Positions 41,600-54,371 of a stretch of DNA of 64,000 bases are shown piece by piece. The notes below the pieces were generated by a model, which worked only from the letters and a program-made list of their open reading frames with translations, was not told the DNA's origin and searched no databases. Position 1 is the stretch's first letter. The number at the start of each line of letters is the position of its first letter. This DNA comes from Warburgia ugandensis. Taxonomy: Eukaryota; Streptophyta; Magnoliopsida; Canellales; Canellaceae. The position numbers were made by a program, and so were the translations under genes. The stretch covers positions 43,732,057-43,796,056 of the forward strand of contig CP141137.1 of NCBI GenBank assembly GCA_035236585.1. The letters run 5' to 3'.

Positions 41600-43155
41600 G
41601 TGACTACGTCGTACTTCCATTTTCACATCTTAAGCTTTATGTAGGAAAGCAACAACAAGACCCGCCGCACATGGTCAGTCATGCACATTGCAAGAGTGCA
41701 ACGGCCAGTGCATATTAAGAATGAAAATTTACAAGGATTAATTCAACTACAATCGAGGCAAGTGCATGAAAAGTATAACCAACGCGACACGAATAAGACT
41801 GATCCAAGGCTTTCTTCTGGGATGATATGGTAGCTTACATAAGGCTGTCTTGCTCACCGGTGGAGCAAACAGACAAAGACCGGTGCACAGGGATGTCCAA
41901 ACAGTCATTTTCTCGTAATGTCATATCCACAAGGTGTTAGACATCATGCAGGTGGTTTCCTTCCGAGTTTCTTCTACTTCCATTCCGCAGGACTAGCTAC
42001 TGTACCCCCCCATGCAGACTTCATTGGGAAAAAGGCAATTTCTAATTTTCTACAGCAGCAGCCCAAGAGACTTCTCATTCTGTTAGTGGACTTCATTGCC
42101 GAATGCTGATAATAAATACTTTTAAGTCTTAAGAAAATCTTCCCATAAGAGGAGAAAGCCAAATAACTAAGTTTGTAAATTTCTTCTTTCTGTGATATCA
42201 TTCCATTTCGTGGAAAGAACAAGATGAGGAAACGCTCCAGCTGATGCCTGTATTTTCCTTACATCGTCGACTATTCGTGAGATAGTTGCCCTCGCAGCAA
42301 ACTCATCTCCAATTCCTTTGAAATGGCTTAAAAAAAATAAAAATTGTACGATCATCTCCCCATGCTACACTTTAAATCTCGCACGAAGGTTTTTGACTGA
42401 AACTCGTCAAAGTATGTGGCAGACCGAACGGCTGACTGCTAATGCTTGTAGGACCCTGATGCTGTAGAGCTAGAAAATTTTGTGGTTTCATGGAGTAGAT
42501 TGCTGCTGCTGCTGCAGCAGGAGAAACCAGAAAAAGAAAAGAATAAGTAAACCTTACAAAACAGTACAAATAAAAAATGCTAACTGTGCAGGTAACCAGA
42601 TGACAATAACAGCAGTGTTTCCAACAATTGTTTTCCGTGCTCTGTTATGCAGATTATGCGGGTTTTTCTGTTCCTGCCAAAAATATAGAATCGAATTCTA
42701 TTTCCAAAAATGTGGAATAGAATGTATATTTCTTGCTGATAGTATAATTTGAGAACTAACTTCTTTTTGACAATTTTAACAATTTCAAGACGGGGCTACC
42801 TAAGGAGGTTCTGAAAACATATATAACAAACTTACACACTACTGTTAAAGACGAAACTGGATTACACACAAGGTACCATTGCTCCCGGCCATATAAAGTC
42901 AAACTGAAATGACATTCGACTTCCTTTGCAGAAAAGTTGGTCTGACTGAATGCTGATAGTTTGCTGGTTAGTCACAGGGAGCCTCACTTTCACATAATAG
43001 GTCCTGTTTTAGTTGATCGAGGCTGTTCATCAGATTTCCCATCCCAGAGAAAATCAGATGATCCAGCCCATTAAGCAAAAGTAGGAGCCTCAAGACAAGT
43101 TACCATGAGGTCTGGCTCTACTGGACAACTCCAATTGTAGGAGTGATTAGTAAAA
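41600..43155 (-). other. Region downstream of the SRO gene
   Basis: Less AT-rich and not obviously repetitive, unlike its surroundings. It should include the 3' UTR of the SRO gene. I could not pick a single poly(A) signal. A minus-strand frame at 42167-42355 (62 codons, 'ISRIVDDVRKIQASAGAFPH') looks somewhat protein-like, but I cannot match it to a family and would not call it a gene. A CTG run lies at 42503-42515. Confidence 0.4.
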
Positions 43156-44801
43156 TCAGACAATGCAAATGTGCCTAAATAAATCTTTGTTCGACAAGGC
43201 TCGCACCTTGGATCGGGAACATCGGATGGCTTCTATAAGAAGCCTGTCTCCTGCTATTTGTCTCACTCTCTGTATCAGATGCTCCCGGCTAATTTTCTTT
43301 TCCTGCAATTAACAAGTGCTAATAACAAAAGCTACAAACCATCTGCCTTCTACTAAAGATGAAATTGAAGATCAAAAATAGTGTTTCAGAAATATTTACC
43401 AGGTGCTCTCTGTGGTATCTCTTAATCGAAATGATTGCTTTAGCAGGCAAGAATTGGGAAAGTAAAGATATTAATTTTGTAAATGGCATCCAAGCCGAGG
43501 TAGGTCTCCTCCCTGGATCCTGAAACCCTGAAATGAAAAAAGAAGAAAATAGTAATTCCTTTAGTTGTAACAACTCAATATATGTAAGTAGAGTTTTAGA
43601 TGAGCAAGGGTTTAATCACAAACCTGTTGGGCAAGAAGGAATCTTGAAACTTATGACATATTCCAGCAGAATATGTGTGTTCATGTGGGTGCTCCACACA
43701 ATGTATCTCTTAGGGGCAGATTTATTATCTACACCTGAATCAAATTCTTCAGAGCTTGGTTGGAACTGTTTTGAACCAGGACACACCTCCTCCATGTTGC
43801 CCAAGATCACACGACAAAGCAGCACATGCCGTAGTCCATTTTCATCAGTAACTGATGAAATAGCACTGGATTAAACGCAACAAGTCAAGACTTTGTGAGA
43901 AGGCAGGTGCCGGAAGATTGAATGATAATAGGAACTTCAAACTCACAAATATTGCAGAGTTAACAAAGCTTCAAACTCAAATAACATAAGCCACAAAATT
44001 CATTGTCAAGTCAACCAAAGGCTGTGATAAATTCTAGTCTTATACCTGTCAATGGAAGAATCAGCCGGAGAAAGATAGATACCAGAGCCATACATTCCTC
44101 CAGTCTCCGGTCTTTCCAATTGACCAAATCCATGCCGAACAATTGCACGAGCTCCATCCTTAGAGGTACCATACCAGGCATACTTCATGTTGACGTTGTC
44201 TCCACACTTGTTCACCATAGCGTCTGAATAAATCTTGAATGTTTGCAAACGAGCTCTCGTGGATAAAGTTGAGTGCAAATTTCTATGTATAGCCACAACG
44301 GTAGCTTTTTTCCCAAGAGAACCCATCCCTTGAAGGAATATGCTCTTAACAGAATGAAATATGTCGTTATCCTCCACTCTAACCAATCCATCTCCTAAGA
44401 AGCCAAACTGATTGGGAAAGACACCGGTAGTGCCACTTTCAGAATCAGAGAGTGACATGTCCTGTTCTTGGGGGCAGTCAGAATCAGAGACTGATATTTC
44501 TTCATGGGTAGTCTCTGCCAATGGATGTCCAAGATCCATGTGCTGCTGCCTCTCTTTATAGACTCTTTCACCTGTAGAATTAACCACTCAATTCATGATT
44601 TCTATTAGTTATAAAACTATCAAGCATCAAAGTTGTACGAGAAAAAGAAACTAAAATAAGAAATCAAACTTCTTTACCTCTTATTTGAGGAAATGGCGAT
44701 TGGTTATTCCTTCTGTTGTTCCTCATGGTAGCCGCTGATTTTACAACTTCCTCAGAAGTCCCTCTAGAGACTCCAACAGAATTGGAGAAAGAGTTACACA
44801 T
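43156..44801 (-). CDS. SRO: SRO-family protein (SIMILAR TO RCD ONE; PARP-like plus RST domain), five coding exons
   Basis: Coding exons on the minus strand: 44801-44678, 44571-44046, 43865-43624, 43527-43400, 43302-43156. All introns are GT-AG, phases agree, and the sum is 1167 nt (388 residues plus stop). Domains: an acidic Ser/Glu-rich N-terminus (66-90), a PARP-like fold about 100-297 ('AWYGTSKDGARAIVRHGF' at 173-190, 'GSGIYLSPADSS' at 203-214, 'MNTHILLEYVISF' at 278-290), and an RST domain about 305-375 ('TSAWMPFTKLISLLSQFLP', 'REHLIQRVRQIAGDRLLIEA'). There is no WWE domain, so it groups with short SROs (SRO2-SRO5 type), nuclear stress and development regulators whose RST domain binds transcription factors. 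The usual PARP catalytic His is Tyr in AWYGTS, so ADP-ribosyl transfer is unlikely. The start at 44801 is the first ATG of the inferred transcript. Which paralogue it is cannot be told. Confidence 0.93.
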
Positions 44802-44825
44802 AAAAAAGAGAAGGATTCCCAAATT

Positions 44826-45606
44826 CTGAAGCAATCAAAGTCAAAGGCAGTTTTAAAAGTCAATCTTGCAGCCCAAGCAATCTATCTAAATCAAGAAGCT
44901 GAAAAACTTTCTTGTTCCATTAAAAAAAAACAGAAATAAATCCTAATAGAGTGATTGTGTGCCCGACACGACCTAAAGATCGGAAGCAAAAGATTTAATG
45001 TCTCTGAAAACGGCAAAAAATGGTTCACTGATTGACAATCCAAACCCCCAAAGTCAGGGTCAAATTTAACAGAAGAAGAATTTTGAATAGAAAACCACAA
45101 AGCGGGAGTACCAGAACCCCGTTAAATTCAGAAAACACACTTGGAAGACGAATTTCAAATCTTAATCTCCCCTACAAACTAACACCGAATTCATCTGACG
45201 GAACATAGAAACACAAATCAAACTAAATTTGAACTTCTGAGCAGGCTAATCTACCTAATTGAGAGAAATAAAGGAACGACTCAGTCTCATTGTTATGCAT
45301 GATTTCAGGAGTGAGAACAAACAGAAGTAAGACAAAAAGACAGGATCAAGGCAAGAAGAAAACGTAAACGACAGAGAAATGCTCGAAATGTGGAAATGAA
45401 CAACGGATACAAATCGGTCACTGCAATCACGTTCTACTCCAGAAATGCAAATTTTAAGCTGAAAATTCACCAGAAAAAAAAGAAAAAAAAAGAAGAAGAT
45501 GAAAAACCAAACTACTAAAGCAAAATCGTAGCAAATTCACAGAAATCCGATCAAAAGAATCGAAACCAAAAGCGGAAAACAGAGGAGCAGGAGTAGAAGA
45601 ACTAAC
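44826..45606 (-). other. 5' UTR intron of the SRO gene
   Basis: A donor GTTAGT (45606-45601) and an acceptor TTGCTTCAG (ending 44826) bound a 781-bp AT-rich intron between a non-coding first exon and the exon carrying the start codon. 5' UTR introns are common in plant regulatory genes. The minus- and plus-strand frames inside are chance. Confidence 0.7.
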
Positions 45607-45805
45607 CTGGAAGAGAGAAATGGTTCGAGTTGGCGGATCCTGCGCTCTCAATCTTGGAAGAAAACGAATTTGGTTTAGTACTTGTGAGATGGTTGTAGTT
45701 TATGGCTTTGGAGATAACTTGGAGAAGAAGGTGACGGGCTGCCGTTATTAAATAGAGATGTGGGAAGAAACTGCCTCTGTTTTGGCGGTGCGGGCGCTCC
45801 CTGTT
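45607..45805 (-). other. Non-coding first exon (5' UTR) of the SRO gene
   Basis: Extends from the expected transcription start, about 30 bases below the TATA box, to the donor CCAG|GTTAGT at 45607/45606. It contains no ATG on the minus strand, which agrees with translation starting in the next exon at 44801. The upstream limit is an estimate. Confidence 0.6.
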
Positions 45806-45828
45806 TTCCTTTCTTTAAAAGCCGCCGT

Positions 45829-45865
45829 TTTATATAAACAGAGGGAGAGAGACTTCGACCACGTG
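45829..45865 (-). promoter_or_regulatory. TATA box and G-box of the SRO promoter
   Basis: On the minus strand a TATATAAA element lies at 45837-45830, and a CACGTG G-box/ABRE core at 45860-45865 lies about 25 bases upstream of it. A GCC-box (GCCGCC on the plus strand, 45821-45826) is just downstream of the TATA. G-box and GCC-box fit hormone- and stress-responsive control, as known for SRO genes, but function here is inferred. Confidence 0.55.
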
Positions 45866-46574
45866 AGCGAGCGAGCGAGGAAGGCGGTTAGGATGTTTAC
45901 ATTTCAGGTAAAAAGGAGCAATTTACGATTATATCCTCGTTCTATTTTATTCTTAGTTTTATTTCTTCCTTTTCATGTATTTGTTTCCTACGTGCTGATG
46001 TGGATAAATCTATGTGCCGATCTATACCGTTAAACTTGTTTAACATCAAAAGACGACGATGGTTCAAGCGGAATTGCTCCTAATCTCTAAATAGAGTTTT
46101 GTGGATCGCGGGTCTACGATAAAATTAGTGGCCAAAATTTTTAGGAAAATGCAGCCACCTTTAAGGAACATGCACATTTCTCAGGTATGGTCAAAATGTC
46201 AAACATACGGTCCGATTGTAGGTCTTAAAGGTAGGGCATTGAGCAGTCACCACAGGCGCATAATAGGACCTAAATACCTTTTTTCTTTCTTGCCTCTTTA
46301 TCCCTCTTGCTTCATCCAGCTCTATTTAGACGACACATTTGAGTCACGTCGGTTTGTAGTGCTTTATGAGTCCTGGATATTCGGTAATTACGATCTCCAT
46401 CGGCTCTCATATATCATGAATTACTGTCCGTTCGATAGAAGTGTGTGAACGACCCCTGGCGCTAATTTTTCCAAACTATCATTTGGTTTCCAGACGGGAA
46501 AAGCACATTCTGGGATGTCATTAGTCCCGTCACCTTTCTTTTCAATTTACTAGTTTGGTTTGTTAAAAGAAGGC
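45866..46574. other. Intergenic region upstream of the SRO gene
   Basis: Unique-looking sequence. The plus-strand frames at 45758-46033 (overlapping the SRO promoter) and 46101-46448 have no recognisable domain. I see no second gene and no repeat. Confidence 0.45.
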
Positions 46575-46748
46575 AAGTTTTGGGGCAGAGGTCATCACCA
46601 TGTCTTATTTAGAAAGTTACGAGTTCAAGGTATAAAAACAGCCTCTTACAAAATGTAAAGTAAAGCTGCATGCTATAAGTCATTTATGATTTGCTCCTTT
46701 CTAATACCCAATATACTGGAGCTTTGTGTATTGGGCTGTCTTTTTTTC
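46575..46748 (+). mobile_element. Au-type SINE, diverged
   Basis: Follows the plant Au SINE pattern: a tRNA-derived head with a B-box-like 'acgagttcaaggt' (46619-46631), then 'aacagcctcttacaaaatgt', 'gtaaagctgcatgc' and the tail 'gagctttgtgtattgggctg' ending in a T run (46740-46747). Au SINEs are mobilised by LINEs and end in a short T run. Target duplications are not visible, so it is probably old. Confidence 0.75.
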
Positions 46749-48781
46749 AGCTTATTTAGTTAAACAACATAAACTGGGATTCTGTGGGACAAATGGCTTA
46801 CTCAAGTTGATATCATATATTCTTTTTTTTTTTAATGATAATCAAAGTTGATATGCAATCTAATGTTTAGGCATCACCTAAGAAGCACCCGATTTGCTCA
46901 TAAGTTTGAGTGGCCGCTTTTTCTTTTGATAAAATATTAAACTGAGAGTGCGTGTAAGTGATTTGATTTGCATATTTCGCTTGTAACAAAAAAGAGAAGG
47001 AAAAATATCAGAAGTTAATATATATATATATATATATATATATTCTTGCTTTAATTAGTGCCAACTTGAAGGTTAAAAGATTGCAATCTAGATTCATTGA
47101 TGCAATGGGCAGGCAATAAGCGTCGCCTACAGGAAAACACAATTTGGTTATGTAGATGATAAATCCTTCCATTTTAAACATGACCACCCATCTTTATCTT
47201 TAGCTAAGAAGGTGCATAAATTTATCAATTTCCTGCAAAGCTATAGTAATATCATGTGAGTGGGACCTACTATACTCTGCGTCCCAAGACAAGTTTGTTA
47301 TTAACTGAATGTGGATAACAAACCATACATAATCTTATCCATGGATGGATCTCATCCCTTGCTATTGGCAGCCAGGATAACTGTTTGAGTGACTACAAAA
47401 TTATCCTAAAACCTTGGTTAATTTTCTTAAATAAGATTATTCAAGGAGGATGTTAATAAGCTTATCCACGTTCTTTATTCCTTTCCATTTTATAATTTCA
47501 ATTAAATTTTAAATAAAATAATATAAGAGGGTAGTTTGGTCAAGGAAAGAATAAGAATGTGGGTGGAGTTGGAAATCTTTCTTGCTATTCTGGCTCGTCT
47601 TGGAGAATAAGATAAGATATGAACCAAAAAAGATGCAGAATATATTTGAAATTGAAGAATAGAAAGGGTCAATGAGCAAATGGATGGTGAGGAAAGACGG
47701 ATGGGAAGGAAAAGGAGTTTCCACCTTCCTTATTCCTTGGCCCCTACTCCATGTTATTTTCTTGAGAGAATTGGATTCAGATACTTAAGCATAATAAAAG
47801 TTCATCTACTTTTTATTTTGATAGAAAAGAAAGGGTGTGCTTGTCCTTGATTCTAAAAAGTTGGGGGAAAAAATAAATAAATAAATAAATAAAGAGGAAT
47901 GACAATTCAACACTTGAATCTTACTTAATGCCAGTGCATTGTACTTAGCTTGGATAGGCTAAGCACCAAGTTTAGTGCCATTATATAGTTTATCCTAGGT
48001 TTCTTTAAATTGTAAATCACAACCAATAATATATTGCATAAGTATCTAATGGGTGTGAAATTTAGTACTTAGCTTAAGTCGTTGAAATGAATAATTTAAA
48101 TCTATAGAAAAAGGTCATAAAGTGCACTTGGACTAGTGCGTGCTTGGATTTATTATTTCACAATGAAAAATGATTCTCTACCGGAAATAAAAGGTAATTA
48201 ATGAAAAGAGGAAAGTCTCCATTTACTTATCGAATTTTCAAGGGCATGCCATTGGTTCGGACTTCATGCATGAAGAATTGTTCACCAAACCACCGTAAGA
48301 ATCGATATACATCAGTACACAAATGCCTTGTATCACATGCACGCAAGAGACGTAGAGAGGAACCTAAAGTATTAAAGGCGATTAGAGAGTAAATAGGAAG
48401 AAATAAGAAGTTTGGATCACAAAACCTTGTCAGCTATTATATTGAATTGTTATAAATGGAATGGCGCTTGGCTTTGTATAAAAGATATTTAAAGTTCGAA
48501 CAATGAGATGAACAAGTTGGATTATGCAAAGATGAGATATCCTCTAATAAACTCCTTAAATATAGGTTAATTATAAAATTAGTGTCCATTAGATGTTTCT
48601 AGCTGCAGCTTTTTCTATTGAAATTCAAAGATTATGATTTTAAAACTCAAAACTACATAGCTAATGTCATCCAATAATCATGATTTTTTGGTGCCTAGCC
48701 AACGAAGGGGCAAAATAAAATGATGGTTTCATATGATCCAAAGGTGAGGCTTAGCCAAGGGCTCCAAAAACTAAGCCCTAA
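46749..48781. other. Intergenic, nothing assigned except simple repeats
   Basis: Holds a TA run (about 47020-47042), an 'aataaataaataaataaa' run (47872-47892) and AT-rich unique sequence. The plus-strand frame 48201-48392 (63 codons, basic) has no recognisable family and no supporting context. No RNA gene is seen. Confidence 0.4.
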
Positions 48782-50228
48782 TGTTGAGTGTTTAATTTGA
48801 GTTTAAAAAACCATAAATTTGCATCTAAACAAATAATCTAATCCATCATTTTTTAATTTTTAGAGTTAAATATGCATTTTAGCTCCAATTGATCATCTGA
48901 CCATTGATTTGCAAAAATTAATGGGCAAATGATCATTGAAGTTAATTAGATGATTAAAGCATGATTAGAATGATTTTATTTGAGTTTTTATGTTACAGAT
49001 CAACCAAAAAGGAATTGGACAACTCAAATAAATTAAATGGATCAGATCATGCAAGATGTAATCTAGAAGAAAACTGCTTAGAAAAAGAAAATTAGAAAAT
49101 AATCAAGAAACAATTTCTAAATTTGGATAAAGAACAAAGAAGTTGATTTGCACTCAAAACAACTTCTAAGAAAAAAATCTATATAAGAAAGAGGGGGCTT
49201 GGACGATGGAAAAGAATACTGAGAAGATAGAACACTTAAAAGAGGAAGAGCTGTAGAGAGTTCCACCATTGAAGACCAAAAAGTAAGAAGGAGGACAGAT
49301 CTTTTGTTCCCTGTTTCAATAGTTTTAATTTTAATTCTTCCCCAATTTTTTTTCCAAATTCCTCTCCTTTTACAAATTTTCAATGATTTGGATAAAACCC
49401 AAGTCATCTTTCACCCAAAATCCGCACCTTTCACCATCTTCCCCATTGCACTATTTTTTTCTTCCTCTCAAGTAAAACCAGAAAAAAGCCTAAGAATTTT
49501 AGTATACCCTTGGTCTTCTATTTTAATTCTAACAGAGTCCTTATTTTGTCCATCTCCCAATTTTGTCCTGCTCCTTATTTTATCTTACTCTTATTCCAAT
49601 TCTGTGTTATCCAAGCTTTATCCTATTATCAACTAATGTAGTAACTACTCAATCCAATCCCTATTTGATTAAAGCATAACTAAATCAATGGTTTAGCATT
49701 AACTAGTAGGATCAATTCAATTCTTGATCTTTTTCTCCTCAAATTTTCAATCAAAGTTTATATATTTATCTAAACACAATTCCTAACTAATCTATTAGAT
49801 CTGATCTTTCATCTACAATTCAGTAAATCTATCTAAGCCATCTAATATTGATTTTTTCACATTGATCTAGATCATCAGATTTTTAAAAGATATGCAAAAT
49901 CTAGGTGTTGAATCATTAATTAGAGACCTGAGGGATAGATTAATGAAGGTTGATTGAGTTGAATGTGCCCAGAATTAAAGAATCTTGCTAAAATGAAGCT
50001 AGGGAAGTGGATTTCAATTGATATTTAGTTTAATTTTCTATCTTTTGAACTTGGAATGTGTACTTTTCATTAATTCAATAGATATGAGTTTATATTTTAT
50101 TTTTATTAAGTTGTGACAATTTCAATTTTATTTAAACTCTATATTTCTTAAATTGAGTCCCTATGGGGTAGACTTGTACTTGCACTAACTATACTACAAT
50201 AGTCGTACACTTGCAAAAAACTCAAACA
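48782..50228 (+). repeat. 5' LTR of Athila-like element C
   Basis: Starts TGTTGAGTG, like the A and B LTRs, and ends 'cttgcaaaaaactcaaaca'. It shares the A-type order: 'cattgaagttaattagatga' like 'cattaaagctaatcaaaag', a TATA-like 'tctatataagaaag' (49177-49190), a pyrimidine-rich leader (49305-49620), and 'tactacaatagtcgtacac' just before the end. It is followed by a primer site remnant 'tttttggctccattgatg' (50231-50248). The right LTR is not in the element as preserved. Confidence 0.8.
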
Positions 50229-52703
50229 AGTTTTTGGCTCCATTGATGAAGATCCATAATAGAGTTTTCATAAATTTTAATAAAAAATAAAAAAATTAGA
50301 AATTATTTTTTTTAAATTACATTGTTATAGCATTCTATGCATTTTTAAGTGTATTTTTTAATTTTTTTAGTGCATAATCACTTTATTTCTAGAAGTTTTG
50401 TGCATATTAATATTTTTTATTTTGTAGAAAATTGGAGAAGGAATTCAAAGAGGATTTCAAATAGGATAGCCAAACTTTTCTTTTGAGTGAATTATAGAGA
50501 GAACAAATTGTGTTTTTTAGTAATCATAATTATTTTTAAAAGAATTATAATAATACAGATAAAGGGTGGAACATCATAACCTAAAAAGTGAAGGTGGAAT
50601 GTAAATGGTCCCACCCTTGTACAAGAAGATCTTATCTAGGACCCCACTATGAACAACCCTAACTCTTTACAATTCCTATATTATGGTTTACATTATTAGA
50701 ATAATTTTATATTATTTGGTAGTATAATTGCATATAGATAACATATCCTATATCTATTGCATTTTAGGGTTTTGCATTAGTTTATTATTTTTAATTTTAT
50801 TATAGGGCATGTGTTATTACTTTAACGTGATTTATATGTTAATGAAACTACTATGGAGTGTGAAAATTAATTAGTAAGGGCACCCAACCTTACAAGATCA
50901 AGAGTGGATTTAATCACCACATCTTTGCCACTAAGGATAATCACCACAAGCGTGTAACGTAGCATTCCAAATTAATTAGAAGAGACCTACAGAGGTCTTC
51001 ACATACTCGTAAGACCCTCTTAGAAGGAGGCGACCCATTACCATTTTGTCTAACTGACTACGCTATTATTTAAATGACTAACTCTGCCAACATTCTATGA
51101 CTATGACTATGAGGAGGGTGTGAAGTGATTGATTAGGGTAGGATCTAGCTGGCATGTAATGGGACAAATCTGAAAGAGAGGAGGAGTACTAGATTAGGCT
51201 AATTTAAAAGCTTTTTCCCCACATAAATTTAAGACAATCAAAATATTTCAGCTTGTTAGCCTTAGGGATTTCATAATTGTGTCCTTTGTTTGTGCATCAT
51301 TCTAGATACTAGGTTGCATCATTTAGTTTAGTTTTCTTCGCACAAAAAATTTCTTTCACTGTATGCACTTTGGATACATGAAAAAATTGAAACGTTTGTA
51401 AATGGGACCAAAGAGACTTACAACCAAATCAGTTACCATCAATGACTAATCAATAATCTAGGGGTAACTCGCCCTATGGAAGTAATAGTGGTGATCATAG
51501 CCCTCGACTCATCATGAATGAGTGAATACCACCTTTAATGGATGACGAGTATCAACCTCCACAAAAGAGGAATAATCATCCACAAAATAGAGATTGGAGA
51601 AGGAATATAATAAGGAGTAGGACCAATGAAGTGACTATGGCGACAATAATTTTTTATCAAAATCTTCATGGAAGAACTTTAAGAGATTACATTCAGCCTA
51701 CCTTCCTCAAAATGTTGGTGCACTAGAGTTGAAAATGAGAGTAATCCAATTGCTTCCCAAATTCCATGGGTTAGACAGTGAAAGTCTCTACATCTTAAAG
51801 AGTTTGATGAGGTATGTAGTACTCAATGTATACAAAGTATTGGTTTAGATACTTTAAGGCTTAAGCTATTTCTTTCTCTTTAAAGATAAAAGCTAAAATG
51901 CGGTTTAATGTACTATTAGCAGGTTTCATAAGGACCTCAAATAAAATGACTAGGGAATTATTAAACATGTTTTTTCCTACACATAAAACAAATACATTCC
52001 ACCATAAGATAATGAACTTTACCTAGAAGGACTAAGAGTCATTCTACCAATGCTAGGAAAGGTTCAAGAATATATTACTCATATGCCCACATCATGGCTA
52101 TGAACCATAATGCATCATTAGCTCTTTTATAAAGGATTTAATTCTGACATGCACCAATTTGTAGAGATAATGTACAATGAAAACTTTTTAAATAAACAAC
52201 CAGATGAGTCGGAAGAGTATTTGGAATGGTTAGCCGAAAGTGCACAAACTTAGGCTAACTAAAAAAGAGTTAAACATCCAGATGGACCCAAGCCCACTAC
52301 CACATCTGCCAGGGGAGTCATGTATGCACATGTCTAAAAAAGATAAACTTAATGCCAAAGTAACATCCCTAGGCTGAAAATTGGAAGGCATTGAAATAGG
52401 GAAGAATATCTCTGAAAAGGATGAACAAGTATTTAGCATCTGTGAAAGTATCACACATCTTACTCAAGAATGTCTCACCATTCTAGCATTCCAAGAGGTA
52501 CTTCATGATTAGGTTAATGCAATAAATACTTGTAAAAGACCTTTCTCCCCATACTTCATAGACATAAATTCTAGTTGGAGAAATAGACCCACTACACATG
52601 TCTCACAACCTAGCCCATAGCAGCCTCACTAACATAACCAAGGATACACTACTTTAGGACCATACCAAAAAACTCATGGACATCCTACTCCTGGACCTTA
52701 CTT
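50229..52703 (+). mobile_element. Interior of Athila-like element C with gag remnant
   Basis: Leader sequence to about 51400, then gag text: 'GRTLRDYIQPTFLKM' (51667-51710), 'LPKFHGLDSESLYI'-like text, 'QPDESEEYLEWLAESAQT' (52200-52250) and 'ITHLTQEC' (52450-52475). It is older than A, with many breaks. No pol is present, and the element is cut at 52703 by a chromovirus LTR. Confidence 0.75.
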
Positions 52704-54371
52704 TGTAACATTCTAGCTTTTTCAAGCCTTTATTGATTTTAAGTTGGAAGGTAGTGGAAATTTTCTTGTTTTAGAAAATATTATCAAAGTGATAATATAT
52801 ATATATGTAATTTTAAAATTCATCAACTTTTTTCTAAGAGTTATGGTAAAACCTCCACATATATGTAAAATAATAATCTTCTAAACTATGAATGATTAGG
52901 GATACATGCTACCAAATCAGCCATACTATCACAAGTAAAGCTACACAAGTCATTCGAATAATTACTACAATTCATATTATGGTCATCCAATGTGTCAACA
53001 GACATTTAAGTTGTATAAAATATCTTAAAATGTAATCTTATACATGGATTCCAATAAAAGGAACCACACTAAAATCATAATCTCCTCACATCTAAGTAGA
53101 TCCGATACTTTCGCCTTCCCTGTCTCTCTTGCTCTCTAGCTACCAGAGTATCACCTGAAATGTTGGTTGTAGGGGTGAGCAAAATAACAACTCACAGTAG
53201 GGTGAAAAACTAATACAAGCATGGACCACCTAAAATAGAGCATGCAATAGCATAAGTATAAGCGTGTGTCTATCCACACATATATAGTTTCTAAAAAGCA
53301 TGATCAATTCATGTGATAAAGGTCCACAAAAGACTGATGATTTCAAATCATCTATAATGTTTGACTGTAACTAACAAACCTGTCAAATCAATGTGCTTAA
53401 AATAAATGATGCTAAACCATGGTGTATAGCCCTCAATCTACATTGCACAAATCCATACTCACATCACCAGGGAAAAAAACTCATCGCTCCATATCACATG
53501 GGCATAGAGTCATACCACCATGGACCATCAATGGCATATAGTCCTATCACCAGGGATCATCAGTGGTATATATTCCTACCATCAAGGACCATTAGTGGCT
53601 TATAGTCCTGCCACTAGAGGACCAATGGTCTTAACTCTCGAGAATGACCAGCATGCTAACAAACACATATACCTATGCTCATAGGGCTCTATCATCACCC
53701 ACTAGTGACTACCATGGCCTTTACGTTCGCTCATGGATAACGTCACAAACCATGACTCATCAGACCTTGTGGGGGCTACCCGACTATCACTTAGAGCACT
53801 TACCCATGAGAAGGTACTCTTACTACACGCTATCTCCATCGCAAGGATGGTATCAATATCATCTCAAAGGTTAGTGGCCAACTGCACCTCCTAGCATAAG
53901 GTCTCCAGGACTTAGGTACACCCATAGAGTGCACCTGTCAAGCGATTCGGGACATAAGCCACTCCCAGAGTGATTGTCTAAATATCGATAAAATACATAT
54001 CAAGGTCTTATAGCTCCTCGTAGAGTGCCTACCTAAGAATCAACAAATTCACATCCATTAGTCTTATGCTCACTCATAGAACCAGTGCCTACCTAAACAT
54101 CAATGAAAACAAAACCAGTGGCTCATAAAAATCCATATCTTAAGGCTCACCACCACACTTATGGTTCTTGCAAAATATAATGAAAATAATATCTTTGGGC
54201 CCTTTGGCGAAATCTATAAATCCATCAGTCCAAATCATGAAAAAAATCCAAAATCATGATGTGATGGTGTGTTATGCAGAAGTATACTATGTTTGTTAGT
54301 GTTAGATGTTTAGTGATTAGGTACAAGTACCTTGAGCTATTGAATCTAAGGCATAATAAGCTAAATTTCTA
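52704..54371 (-). mobile_element. Chromovirus LTR remnant D, minus orientation
   Basis: The plus strand starts TGTAACATTCTAG, which on the minus strand is an LTR end ...TTACA. Within it, minus-strand 'gttattttgctcacccctacaacc' (in pieces, 53160-53190) resembles the conserved 'CTCACCC...ACAGGT' segment near the 3' side of Tekay-like LTRs. It contains a four-copy 32-bp repeat (53503-53630). No coding part. The outer end is lost at LTR F. Confidence 0.5.
53503..53630. repeat. Four-copy 32-bp tandem repeat in LTR D
   Basis: Units follow 'atatagtcctaccacc', 'ggaccatca' and 'gtggc', with landmarks at about 53503, 53535, 53567 and 53599. The same phrase style continues more loosely to about 53720. 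The repeat lies inside LTR-derived sequence. Confidence 0.75.

Noticed and set aside
45758-46033. 91-codon plus-strand frame
   Set aside because: Overlaps the SRO promoter and first exon on the opposite strand and has no recognisable domain.
46101-46448. 115-codon plus-strand frame
   Set aside because: No family resemblance, no promoter or splice context; left as unassigned.
48201-48392. 63-codon basic frame
   Set aside because: Short, no domain and no neighbouring signals.
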